A stretch of DNA of 64,000 nt. Source: Aegilops tauschii subsp. strangulata. Its lineage: Eukaryota; Streptophyta; Magnoliopsida; Poales; Poaceae. The position numbers and the translations under genes were made by a program. Below, piece after piece: positions 32,506 to 44,303 of the stretch (positions are counted from its first letter, which is position 1; every line of letters starts with the position of its first letter). Under the pieces are notes generated by a model, which ran no database searches, had not been told where the DNA came from, and saw only the letters and a list, made by a program, of their open reading frames with translations. Where the stretch lies: NCBI RefSeq assembly GCF_002575655.3, contig NC_053040.3, positions 159,093,148 through 159,157,147 of the forward strand, given 5' to 3'.

Positions 32506-35160
32506 GCCTAGAAAATGCACATAATCCCCTAAATATGGTAAATGAGCCTAGAAAAATGCCAAATTTGAACACGGTGATTTGCAAGGTGTATGTTTGTCAT
32601 AGGAAAAAAACTCCAGCGCAAAGAACGAAGAAAATTTGCATTCCCCTTCAATCTTGGTGATGTCCCTCTCGAAAGTATGGAACTTCCTCGGTGATGGTTC
32701 GATTTATGAAGGGCATGCATGACGACATAAGCCAAACCTTCTCAAATTTTTACCAGGGCATGGTGAGGTCATACCATGGCACCATGCCAGGCATCATGTT
32801 TTTCAAGCATTTATTTCATTTTTTCTACAATTGAAAACCCAATAAATAAACGTTTGTGGTTGACTATTGCCACACATTTCATCGAAATATCTGTCCATTC
32901 CTTGTAAAAGGCATGAGAATTTACAAAATGGCATGAGCATGGTTTTCCAGTCCGTTCTTGTGCACCCTTTCATGCACCGATTGTTTGAACTTGAATTGTG
33001 TGTATTAATGCCTAGGAAATGCACATAATCCCCTAAATGTGGTAAATGAACCCGGAAAAGTGCCAAATTTTAACACGGTGATTTGCAGGGTGTATGTTCA
33101 TCATAGAAAAAACTAATGGACAAAGGACAAAGGAAATTTGGATCCCCCTTCAGTCTTGGTGATTTCCCCCTCGAAACTATGAAACTTCCTCAGTGATAGT
33201 TCGATTTATGAAAGGCGTGCATGACGACATAAGGAAAACATTCTCAAATTTTTACCAGGGCACGGTGAGGCCATACCATGGCAGCACACCAGGCTTCATG
33301 GTTTCCAAGCATGTATTTCATTTTTGTATAGTTGTTCACCCAGTAAACGACGCGTTTATGGTTGACTATTGCCACACATTTCCTTGAAATATCTGGCCAT
33401 TCCTTGTCAAAGGCATGAGAATGTACTAAATAGCACGAGCATGGTTTTCCAGACCGTTCTTGTGCACCTTTTCGTGCACCGATTGTTCGAATTTGAATTA
33501 TGTGCATAATTAATGCCTAGAAAATGCAGATGATCCCCTAAATATGGTAAATGAGCTCGGAAAAATATCACATTTAAACATGTTGCATTTGAGGCGGTAT
33601 GTTGATCGTTGGAAAAAACTGAATGACAAACTAGGACGGAAATTTGGATTCCCTTTCAATCTTATTGATTTCCCTCTCAAAAGCATGGAACCTCCTCGGT
33701 GATGGTTCAATTTATGAAGGGCGTGCATGACGACATAAGCTAAACCTTCTCAAATTTTTACCAAGGCATGGTGAGGTCACACCATGGCAACATGCCAGGC
33801 GTCATGTTTTTCAAGCATTTACTTCATTTTTTCTATAGTTGAAAACCCAATAAACAAACGTTTGTGGTTGACTATTGCCACACATTTCGTCGAAATATCT
33901 GTCCATTACTTGTAAAAGGCATGCGAATTTACTAAATAGCACGAGCATGATTTTCCAAGTCATTCTTGTGCACCCTTTCATGCATCGATTGTTTGAACTT
34001 GAATTATGTGCATTAATGCCTAGGAAATGCACATAATCCCCTAAATGTGGTAAATGAACCCGGAAAAGTGCCAAATTTGAACACGGTGATTTGCAGGGTG
34101 TATGTTCATCATAGAAAAAACTAATGGACAAAGGACAAAGGAAATTTGGATCCCCCTTCAATCTTGGTGATTTCCCCCTCGAAACTATGAAACTTCCTCG
34201 GTGATGGTTCGATTTATGAAAGGCGTGCATGACGACATAAGGAAAACATTCTCAAATTTTTACCAGGGCACGGTGAGGCCATACCATGGCAGCACACCAG
34301 GCTTCATGGTTTCCAAGCCTGTATTTCATTTTTGTATAGTTGTTCACCCAGTAAACGACGCGTTTATGGTTGACTATTGCCACACATTTCCTTGAAATAT
34401 CTGGCCATTCCTTGTCAAAGGCATGAGAATGTACTAAATAGCACGAGCATGGTTTTCCAGACCGTTCTTGTGCACCTTTTCGTGCACCGATTGTTCGAAT
34501 TTGAATTATGTGCATAATTAATGCCTAGAAAATGCAGATGATCCCCTAAATATGGTAAATGAGCCTGGAAAAATGTCACATTTGAACATGTTGCATTTGA
34601 CGCGGTATGTTGATCATTGGGAAAAAACTGAATGACATACTAGGACGGAAATTTGGATTCCCCTTCAATCTTGGTGATTTCCCTCTCGAAAGCATGGAAC
34701 TTCCTCGGTGATGGTTCGATTTATGAAGGGCGTGCATGATGACATAAATCAAACCTTCTCAGCTTTTAACCAGGGCACGGAGGCCATACCATGGCACCAT
34801 GCCAGGCGTCATGTTCTTCAACACGTATTTCATTGTTCTATAGTTGATAACCCAGTAAATGACGCGTTTGTGGTTGACTATTGCCACGCATTCCCTTGAA
34901 ATCTCTGCCCATTCCATGTAAAATGCTTGAGAATTTACTAAATACCACGAGTATGGTTTTTCCAGACCGTTCTTGTGCACCTTTTCAAGCACCAATTGTT
35001 TGAATTTGAATTATGTGCATTAATGCCTACAAAATGCACATAATCCCTCAATATTGTAAATGAACCCGGAAAAGTGCCAAATTTGAACACGGTGATTAGC
35101 AGGGTTTATCTTCATCGTAGAAAAAACTCATGGATGAAGGACAAAGGAAATTTGGATTCC
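32506..35160. repeat. 505-bp tandem array with dimeric higher-order structure
   Basis: The landmark GCCTAGAAAATGCACATAAT or a variant starts at 32506, 33010, 33515, 34018, 34523 and 35025, so periods are 502-505 bp. The last copy is partial. Copies two apart (33010 and 34018) are nearly identical over the stretches compared, while neighbours differ clearly, so the recent amplification unit was a ~1008-bp dimer. Repeated small frames on both strands (for example 33193-33387 and 34201-34395) are by-products and have no known domain. Confidence 0.9.
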
Positions 35161-35189
35161 CATTCAATCTCGGTGATATACTATCGCAC

Positions 35190-35490
35190 ACGATTCATCT
35201 CCGTCGCCTCCGCGAACCATGTGTGTTCACTCACACATGCAAAAGGAAAAAAGAAAACCCTCGCCCACTTCGTCCCCACCCACTCACCGCAGACTCCTCC
35301 ACAACTCGGCACCTCATCAACTTCTATTGCGGCGGCCACCCTAAGCTCGACGGCTGTTATCGGCGGGCGTAGGTCGCGCTCCAAACGACACGGGATTTCG
35401 GCCCTACCGCTTTTCGCCGCCTATCTGCACTGACATTCTAGACTCTGGTCGACTGGGGTGTTCTGCGGGATTGGGCTGGGGATTTTTCTC
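35190..35490. other. 5' flank of the B3-like gene of CACTA-3
   Basis: Starts with the subterminal-like word TCGCACACGATTCATCTCCG, then C-rich leader sequence related to 7500-7806. No gene. Confidence 0.5.
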
Positions 35491-37006
35491 ATGGAGAAGG
35501 TAATCAACTTAGCGAAATATTCACTCATCTCTTATCGCAGTCCGTTCGTCGTTGTTAATCAACCGGCAGAAATCACCGTGGAATCATTTTTGTTCTAGCT
35601 GATTCGTGGGTGTTCATTCATGTGTCCACAGTGCGAGCACAAATCGCGCAAGTGTGGTCGCAGCCAGTCGGAAACAAAATTCAATCTCACCATTCCGGAT
35701 GACTTTAGGGAGTGCTCGTTTTTTTCAATCTTAACCTACCACGGTCGGCATGGCCTACATTTGTGAACATATATCGTCTGTTGCTACATTATCTATATTT
35801 TTCACATCAAATCTTTGTTACATTATCTATTTTGAATTCTATATTTTTGTACTTTTCTTTCATCTATATATTGATCTGTTCTATCAGTTACTCCCATATT
35901 TGCATCTTGCTGTATTATTTCAATATATCTAATTTACGATCTTAATTTTCATTTCAAGTAGTACATCCCTTGCTTTGCAAGAACAGGAGTAGAAGGAAAT
36001 CTTGGGCTTTACTTTGTTGATGACTCCCAGGATGTCATATTGACAACGCAACATGGATTTACAATGACGGTTGGCGTAAAACTTGATAAAGATGGTCACT
36101 CCTATTTTAATGCAGACCTTTGGAGAAAAATGTCTTAGTGTTATGAACTGAAAACTGGCAATAAAATTCTAGTGTGTGCACCACAGCCTGGTCTAATTAA
36201 CATGTATGTTCACTTCCCCAACGTCATCAGCCGATCAAAGTCTGATCGAGATTAGTGACCTTTCAACTTTCTCCATTCTGTCATATTACTTAGCAAAATC
36301 GGGGTATTTGTTCTGACTAATTGATCACTATTTAAGCAACCAATTGTACTTTCATTTTCTGACTCTATTCCTAGGCAATAACAAATTCTATTTACCAATT
36401 TATGTGCACTATATATTCTTCTGCCATGTTCTGAATAAATAACACCTTTCCACCTTTTAAGCAAGATATGTTGGATGCATAGTGAACGATCTGTATGTTA
36501 CTAAGCGTACCAAATTTCACTGGAAGGACTTGAAGCATGTCATAAACTTTGTTGATAATCTAACAGAGATAGCACAATGTATGAACACTGGATTTTGGAT
36601 GGGATTAATTAGACCTATGGTGCACACATTGAACAAGACCAATTGTGTGCACAAAGCGCTAGTAAAAAGTCTTGTTTTAATGTTGATGCTCATAAACTAT
36701 ATATATCTTCAACGATATGTTACAATTGGTTTTTATTCTACATGTCAACAGAAATTGCCCGCTGTAGCAGTTCCTGGATCGATTTCCTGGAGTGTTCGAC
36801 TTACACTTGTGTCTGCTAATAACGCCAAAGTGATTGCAAGGTACTGCATTTCCCGCAGAAATGGAACCATTCAAATTAACAAGTTCTCGCTTGTCGTGGC
36901 AATGCATCCATATTGGAAAATTGGAGACACTGTTCTACTCATGCTCTACCAAGGCACATGAGGTCTCTTCCTTTTCATTGACGAGATGTCGAGTCACCGT
37001 GATTAA
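35491..37006 (+). pseudogene. B3-like protein gene (CACTA-3), two B3-like segments, unfused
   Basis: Exon 1 is 35491-35499 (Met-Glu-Lys), exon 2 35632 to about 35709 (CEHKSRKCGRSQ, then KFNLTIPDDFR), and exon 3 from 35962 (YIPCFARTGVEG...QHGFTMTVGVKLDKDGHSYF). These three align with exons 1-3 of the B3/F-box gene. After about 36470 it continues with different coding sequence (GCIVNDLYVTKRTKFHWKDL). A last exon from 36752 (SWSVRLTLVSANNAKVIARY...MHPYWKIGDTVLLML) resembles a second B3 domain. Stops at 36136-36138 (TAG) and 36959-36961 (TGA, with the frame otherwise open to TAA at 37004-37006) fit C-to-T changes. Some donor sites are degraded. It looks like the unfused relative of the chimeric gene. 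Confidence 0.6.
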
Positions 37007-37349
37007 GCTGCTTCCAGCGGATAGTTGTGGTTGTTGGCCCTCAGCCTCTTAAAATGTGCTAGCTTTTACTATGTTAAGTATGTAGACATGGACCATATGG
37101 TTGTTGGCCCTTAGCCTCTTAAAATGTGATAGTTGTTACTATGTTAGGTATGTAGATATGGACCATATGGTTGTCAAAACCGTGTTACGAAGATCCTCCT
37201 TTTGTCGAATAGTGTAACCACTATGTATATGTTACTCAAATGCTGTTACCCAAGTTCTTAAATTTTCATGGAAAGTATTAGTATCGTACATAGTTCATTG
37301 AGTTTAAGCGTGTGCCTGATGTCCAGAAGGCATTTGCATATTAACTGTC

Positions 37350-38006
37350 CATATTGCAAATTCACACACGTGTTAACATAAGGAAACGTATGTGTAACTT
37401 ACTAATCATCGCAAACGAGTACTCGCAGATGCATCATGTGTGATAATTGTAGCCACCGCAAGCAACTAGTTTGCATTTCAAAGTTTTTTGTACACACAGA
37501 ATCGCACACAAACTAACTGTATTAACCGCCTGTGTTGTAATTTCTCATCGCAAACAGTTCATCTGAGTTGGCTGTTTGCCACGTATCACACACATCTTGT
37601 TTACACGACTCGTTTGTGTTCCTTTGGCTCATCGCAAACAGTTCATCCATGTGAACTGTATGCCGCATATCACACACATCTTGTTAAGTTGAACCGTTTC
37701 TGTTGTGTTCCCTAATCGAATATAGTTCGTCCGAGTGAAACGTATGCCGTATATCGCACACACATTGATATGGCTTCCCGTTTCGGTTGTTCTGCCTATC
37801 GCAAACAGTTCGAATGGATTAACCTTGTGCCCTACATCGCACACGCAACTAAAATCTGAACTGTGTTTGATGGCTCCGCCATTGCAAACGTTTTGCACCT
37901 TTTTTGATGGTTTGTTTACACCGCTGTTTGCGATTAATGCATCGCACACAGTTTCGTCAAAGGGTCTCTGATCGTAGTGTCGCGTTGGGAGTATCCTGCA
38001 GTAGTG
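37350..38006 (+). repeat. CACTA-3 right subterminal repeats and terminus
   Basis: Same repeat vocabulary as 12430-13037 (CATCGCAAACAGTTCATC, ATCGCACACACAT), ending GATCGTAGTGTCGCGTTGGG and CCTGCAGTAGTG. Confidence 0.85.
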
Positions 38007-39861
38007 TAAATAGAAAGGTAATTAGCTTGGGTTATGAATTTAGTCCTAATATGATGGGTATTCTAGAGGGATATAATAAAAACTTTCATGTAGATCACCG
38101 AATATGATAAGTTTGATTCCTTGCAATAGTTTTGTGATATAAAGATGGTAATATGCGGGTTATGCTAGTGAGTAATTGTAGTTTAGTAAGAATATTGGTG
38201 TTAAGGTTTGTGATTTCTGAAGCATGCACATATGGTCTCTCGTTATGCTATGAAATTGGAGCATGATTTATTATTGATTATCTTCCTGATGAGTGGCGGT
38301 CGGGGGTGAGCAATGGTCTTTTCCTACCAATCTATCCCCCTAGGGGCATGCGTAGTGGTACTTTGCTTCGAGGGATAATAAACTTTTGCAAAAAGTATGT
38401 GAGTTCTTTATGACAAATGTGTGTCCATGGATTATACACACTCTCACCTTTCCGCATTTTGCTAGCCTCTTCGGTACCGTGCATTGCCCCTTCTCACCTC
38501 GAGTTGTGGTGCAAACTTCACCTGTGCATCCAAACCCCGTGATATGATACACTCTATCACACATAAGCCTCCTTATATCTTCCTCAAATCAGCCACCATA
38601 CCTACCTATTATGGCATTTTCATAGCCATTCCGAGATATATTGCCATGCAACTTCCACCGTTCCATTTTATTATGAAACATATCATCATTGTCATATTGC
38701 TTTGCATGATCATATAGTTGACATAGTATTTGTGGCTCAGCCACCATTCATATTTTTTATACATGTTATGCTAGATCATTGCACATCCAGGTACACCGCC
38801 GGAGGCATTTCTATAGAGTCATATTTTTGTTCTAGTATTAAGTTGTAATTTTCTTTTGAATTGTAAGTAAATATAAGTGTGATTATCTTATTCATTATTA
38901 GAGCATTGTCCCGGTGAGGAAATAAAAGGAAAATAAAAAAAGAGGTCAAACAGAGCCCAACAAAAAAAGAGAAAGAAAAAATAGAGGCCAAAAAGAGCCC
39001 AACAAAAATAAGAAGAAAAAGAAAAAAATGAGAGAAAAATAGAGAAGGGACAATGTTACTATCCTTTTCCGCACTTGTGCTTCAAAGTAGCACCATGTTC
39101 TTCGTGATAGAGAGTCTCCTATTTTGTCACTTTCATATATTACTAGTGGGAATTTTTCATTATAGAACTTGGCTTGTATATTCCAATGATGGGCTTCCTC
39201 AAATGCCTGAGGTCTTCATGAGCAAGCAAGTTGGATGCACACCCACTTATTTTTTTCCTTTTGAGCTTTCATACACTTATAGCTCTAGTGCATCCATTGC
39301 ATGGCAATAACTAGTCCTTGCATTGATATCAATTGATGGGCATCTCCATAGCCCGTTGATTAGCCTCGTCAATGTGAGACTTTCTTCTATTTTGTCTTCT
39401 CCACACGACCTCCAACATCATACTCTATTCCACCCATAGTGCTATATCCATGGCTTGCGCTCATGTATTGCGTGAGAGTTGATAAAGCTTAAGCGCATTA
39501 AAAAGTGTGAACCAATTGCTTCGCTTCTCATCAGGGTCGTGCATGATAAATACTTTGTGTTAACAAGATGGAGTGTGACAAGACTATATTATTTTGTAGG
39601 GATAACTTTCTTTAGCCATGATATTTTGAAAAGACATGATTGCTTTTTCGTATGCTTGAAGTATTATTTTTTATGTCAATATTAAACTTTTGTTTTGAAT
39701 CTTATGGATCTGAATATTCATGCCATAAATAGAAATTACATGATAAACATGTTAGGTAGCATTCTATTTTTATCATTTACCTACTCGAGGATGAGCAGTA
39801 ATTAAGCTTGGGACACTTGATACGTCTCCAGCATATTTATAATTTTTTTTATTGTTCCATG
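38007..39861 (+). mobile_element. Gypsy relic D: 3' internal region and start of 3' LTR
   Basis: Homologous to 19350-20880 of gypsy B. It contains a G/A-rich stretch at about 38930-39050, then the polypurine tract AATTAAGCTTGGGACACT and LTR start TGATACGTCTCC at 39818. The LTR is cut at 39861 by the copia element. Its left side is CACTA-3. No gene. Confidence 0.75.
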
Positions 39862-41867
39862 TGTTGCGAATCGTTGCATGGAAAACAAAAAAAATTATAC
39901 GCACACGCAGTGATCTATCCATGGAGATGCATAGCAACGAGGGGAAGAGTGTGTCTACGTACCCTCATAGACCGTAAGCGGAAGCATTTCTCAACACGGT
40001 TGATGTAGTCAAACTTCTTCACACTTCAACCGATCAAGTAACGAACGCACGACACCTTCGCGTTCTGCACACGATCAGCTCGGTGATGTCCCTCGCCTTG
40101 TTGATCTAGCAAGACATCGAAGTAGTAGATGAGTTCCGTCAGCATGACGGTGATGGTGAAGTGATCCTCACAGGGCTTCGCCTAAGCACTAAGAAAATAT
40201 GACCGAGGGTGTAAACGGCGGAGGGGGCGCCGCATACGGCTAGGCAATTGTCTGGTGTGCTAGGCGCCCCCCTCCCACATATATATATAGGTGGGAGGGA
40301 GCGAGGAGCAGCCAAGGGGGGCGCCTAAGTAGGAGGAATCCTACTTGGGGTCTCTCCCAAGGTGGCGCCCCCCTGCCATGTATACGAGCAGGGGAAAGGC
40401 AGGGGAGGGTGGCCCCCCTTTCCTTTCTTCCATGAGAGGGAAAGGCCGGAGGGGCTAGCCCTCCCCTTTTTTCTTCCCTAGGTCTGTTTGGCTAGGGAAA
40501 GGGGCGCACCAGCCCCCTGTGGGCTGGTATATCCCTCTCTTGGCCCATTAAGCCCATATACATGCCGGGGGTGCTCGGAACCCCTTCCGGTGAGCCGATT
40601 CTTCTTGGTACGTCCCGAAACACTTCCGTTGTCCAAATACCATCGTCCTATATATTAATCTTTACCTCTCTACCATTTCGAGACTACTCGTCATGTCTGT
40701 GATCTCATCCGGGACTCCGAACAACATGCGGTCACCAAAACATATAACTCATATAACACTATATCGTTAACGAACGTTAAGCGCGTTAACCCTACGGGTT
40801 TGAGAACTATGTAGACATGACCGAGACACCTCTCCGGTGAATAACCAATAGCGGAATCTGGATGCCCATATTGGCTCCTACATATTCTATGAAGATCTTT
40901 ATGGGTCGAACCGTTATGACAACATACGTAATTCCCTTTGTCCATCGGTATGTTACTTGCCCGAGATTCGCTCGTCGGTATCTTCATACCTAGTTCAATC
41001 TTGTTACCAGCAAGTCTCTTTACTAGTTCCATAATACATCACCTCGCGACTAACTCCTTAGTCATTTTCTTGCAAGCTTATGATGTGTATTACCGAGAGG
41101 GCCCAGAGATACCTCTCCGATACTCGGAGTGACAAATCCTAATCTCGATCTATGCCAACTCAACAAACACCTTCCGAGATACCTGTAGAGCATCTTTGTG
41201 ATCACCCAGTTATGTTGTAACGTTTGATAGCACACAAGGTATTCCTCTGGTATCCGGGAGTTGCATAATCTCATAGTCGAAGGAATAAGTATTTCACATG
41301 AAGAAAGCAATAGCAATAAACTGAACGATCATTATGCTAAGCTAATGGGTGGGTCTTGTCTATCACATCATTCTCCTATTTATGTGATCCCGTTATCAAA
41401 TGACAACACATGTCCATGGTGAGGAAACTTTAACCATCTTTGATCAACGAGCTAGTCTAGTAGAGGCTTACTAGGGACACTGTATTTGTTTATGTATTCA
41501 CACATGTATTTAAGTTTCCGATCAATACAATTCTAGCATGAATAATAAACCTTTATCATGTATAAGGAAATATAAAATAATAACTTTAATATTTCCTCCA
41601 GGGCATATTTCCTTCAGTCTCCCACTTGCACTAGAGTTAATAATCTAGTTCACATCGCCATGTGATTAACACCGATAGTTCACATCGCCATGTGATTAAC
41701 ACCCATAGTTCACATCGCCATGTGACCAATACCCAAAGGGTTTACTAGAGTCAATAATCTAGTTCACATCGCTATGTGATTAACACCCAAAGAGTACTAA
41801 GGTGTGATCATGTTATGTTGTGTGAGTGGTTTAGTCAACGGGTCTGCCATATTCAGATCCGTATGTA
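39862..41867 (-). mobile_element. BARE/Angela/WIS-type copia element: 3' LTR and end of pol
   Basis: The LTR is 39862-41616 (1755 bp), reading TGAAGGAAATATGCCCTGG from 41616 down to ...GATTCGCAACA at 39862. This start and end match the well-known Triticeae BARE/Angela/WIS LTR. A polypurine tract (complement of TCTCCCACTTGC, about 41618-41629) abuts the LTR. Next are 31-bp-scale repeats of TTCACATCGCCATGTGA and the pol C-terminus ADPLTKPLTQ, ending at 41797-41799. CACTA-2 is inserted at 41868, and the rest of the element is not in view. Left flank CCATG is a candidate target duplication. Confidence 0.85.
41797..41867 (-). pseudogene. Copia pol C-terminus (after RNase H), truncated
   Basis: Encodes the ADPLTKPL motif that marks the C-terminal end of Ty1/copia polyproteins, with the stop at 41797-41799. 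The frame is cut by the CACTA-2 terminus. Confidence 0.75.
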
Positions 41868-42480
41868 CACTACTACAGGATGCTGCTAACGCGACACTAC
41901 GATCAGAGACCCTTCGACAAAACTGTGTGCGATGCAATAATCGCAAACGGTGGTGTAAAAAACTGTCAAAAAAGGTGCAAAACGTTTGCGATGGAGGATG
42001 CATCAAACACGGTTCAGATTTTAGTTGCGTGTGCGATGCAGGGCATACAGTTCAGTTCAATTAACTATTTGTGATGAGGAGGAACAAAAGAAATGGGCAG
42101 CCAGATGAAGGTGTGTGTGATATACAGCATATGGTTCACTCGGATGAACTGTTTGTGATTAGGCAACACAAAATAAACGGTTAGCCAGATCAAGCTGTGT
42201 GCGATATACGGCATGCGGTTCACTAGGATGAACTGTTTGCGTTGAGACAAGAGAACAGAAATGGTTCAACTTAACAAGATGTGTGTGATACGAGGCACAC
42301 AGGTCTGTAATCGGAAACATGTGCGAAGACCGATAACAGCATAGACGATTGCTGCTGACTAGCCGTGTGTGTTGTGAGCAAACGATTGTTGGTATACAAT
42401 TATGAGTGATTGATGAAAACATCACCTACGGGTTCCATTGTTTAGTCCGTGTGCGATGTGATTTTCTTTGTCCGCACAAC
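41868..42480 (-). repeat. CACTA-2 terminus and subterminal repeats
   Basis: Same repeat units as at 12430-13037 in the opposite orientation (GCGATACACGGC-type and CGGTTCACTCGGATGAACTG words). Confidence 0.85.
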
Positions 42481-42645
42481 ATCTACGCTCTGCCTACAGA
42501 GCATCAACATATATACTTAAAAAGACAACATTGCATAACCAAATTAAGCATACAATTACTCAAGTGAATACACACATAACATTTCCACACACCAAAGTAA
42601 GCAATTACATGCATACTAAACTAGGAGAAATGAGGATCTAATCAT

Positions 42646-43365
42646 CTACTTATTGTTGTGACGACGCTTGCCATTGCTCTGCTTCCGCCTGGATCCCTGG
42701 CCGTTTTGGGGAAGGAGGCACTTCCTCATGTCAACGATCCGTCTTTACATGTCGTACCTCGTGTACGCCTCCTTGGCCGCGTACACAACATGAGCTTTGT
42801 TGAGTTTCTCCATCCAGGCCGAGTGCCAGGCACGCTTGTCCTTGTTGCATGAATCCTTTATGTCTCTGTAGTAGGGGTCGATGATGGCCTCGGCGAGGTG
42901 AACTAGTGAGTCCTTCTCATGCTCCTTGCTGCCACAGATCTTGTATTGGCCCTGGATGTCGACAAGATTCTGGCAGGCGATGCCCAAATTCTCGAGCGCC
43001 TTTACGTCATTGGTGATGTCCGCCGTAGCGAACATGTAGTGGGGCCTGTTGACAAACCTGGCGAAATGCTCGCAAGGCCTTGTGGCCAGGCAGTAGTGGT
43101 AGACGAGGACGTGGTGGCGCACGCACCTCTGGGTGACGGCGACCTTGGGACAAGACCCGGGACGAGCGCGGGTGTACTCGAGGTCGAACCCGACCACCTT
43201 GTAGTTCTCCTCGACAAGCAACAGCTCCATGATGTGGATGGAGTGCTCCACCCAGACCGGGTCGTTGGTGTACACCACCGAGAGGTCCATGAACCTTCTG
43301 TGGGTGTCCACCACTGCACGCATGGTGAACTGCTGCTCGTCGTTGACAGCCGCTCGGAGCGCCAT
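42646..43365 (-). pseudogene. RNase D/WRN-type 3'-5' exonuclease, copy 2 (better preserved)
   Basis: The ATG at 43365-43363 opens a 206-codon frame to TAA at 42745-42747. It has Exo I (VVGFDLEY), an Exo II region (DITNDVKALENLGIACQNLV) and Exo III (YAAKEAY, with Glu where DEDDy enzymes have Asp). Relatives include the RNase D-like and WRN-exonuclease-like proteins of plants. Comparison with copy 1 shows the frame once continued past the TAA (copy 1 has TAC at that site) into a Lys/Arg-rich tail ending at TAG 42646-42648. Copy 2 therefore lost only the basic tail of about 30 residues and could in principle encode the domain. The Exo III change makes catalysis doubtful. Confidence 0.7.
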
Positions 43366-43601
43366 TGGAGCCGTGCAGGATACCCTCTAAGAATTTCTCA
43401 TGGTGGGTGTGCTTCTTGCAATGGTGGGTCATGATCGAAAGGTTGAACAGACACAAGGGTTAAATGGCCGCTGTAATAAATGGGGGCCGGCTGGCCTATA
43501 ATCTTCACGTCTTGTCATGGTGTCCATAGCGGAGGATTCCAGTGCACGCTTGACAACACCGCACCGCACGCGTTTCGTTTGACCATGCGTGGGCTCGAAG
43601 A

Positions 43602-43610
43602 GGCGCCAAA
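43602..43610 (-). promoter_or_regulatory. E2F-like motif upstream of exonuclease copy 2
   Basis: GGCGCCAAA on the + strand is TTTGGCGCC on the coding strand, about 240 bp upstream of the ATG, at the position matching 11328-11336. Confidence 0.35.
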
Positions 43611-43619
43611 TGTATCGTC

Positions 43620-44303
43620 GGTGAGCCCGTTCCCGCACTACCGCGCAAGCTTCCCGCCCGGCTAGTTTGGCCACGCGTCGGCTAGACGAGGGACGAATTG
43701 TGGGTGTTTATTGGCAAAAAGCTTTGTAAAAACGAAGTGTGTGGAATGACTTCGGTCGTAAGTTTACCCGTGGTTGATGAGGTCAAAGTTACACAGAAGG
43801 GTGATGATGGACACTCGAGTGCGATAATTAATTCTGTGCTCTACAGGGCACACGGTGGAAGAAACCAACTGTGTGCAATAATGTCGAAGACCGCAGTCGA
43901 GTTAGCTATACAGATCGTGTGATGTCAGATCGACAAAGTAAACAGATTCGAGAATGGTTAATAAAATCTAAGACCATCGCATATTAAGGTCAAAATAGTG
44001 CTACCAATATACGAGTCTCATACGATGCCATTTCAACGATTGTACCACAAAAAGCTCGAAATATTACAAGGTTCAAATTTCAGAGTTATATGGCTCAAAT
44101 TCGAAGATTACAAGGTTCAAACTGATATTAGAAATGAAATTCAGCTCATCAGCTGCAAACGCTCGCGTTGGTCCGCTAAACATGGATATCAGAGAGGTTC
44201 AAACTAATATTACCACTTCTAAGTCTTGTTTCGAAACCTCACATTTTTTGCAAAGGGGTCAGCCACTAAGAAGTCATGTATTGGGTTGACACGATGACTT
44301 CGA
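43620..44303. other. Spacer between exonuclease and B3/F-box copies
   Basis: Inverted counterpart of 10624-11320. Includes an imperfect hairpin GCACACGGTGG...CCAACTGTGTGC at about 43849-43880 and repeated AAGGTTCAAA phrases. No gene. Confidence 0.5.

Larger units (their letters stand above)
30294..38006 (+). mobile_element. CACTA-3: diverged gene-carrying CACTA, left end missing
   Basis: The right terminus is CCTGCAGTAGTG at 38006, flanked by TAA. Contents from left: a three-exon minus-strand gene, a short minus-strand gene, a 505-bp tandem array and a plus-strand B3-like gene, then subterminal repeats. The architecture parallels CACTA-1. No transposase is visible. The left boundary at 30294 is the point where gypsy homology ends; no CACTA motif is present there, so the left part was probably deleted. 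Confidence 0.7.

Noticed and set aside
33193..34899. Repeated ~64- and ~87-codon frames in the 505-bp array
   Set aside because: They recur with the tandem period on both strands and match no known family; similarity reflects recent amplification, not selection.
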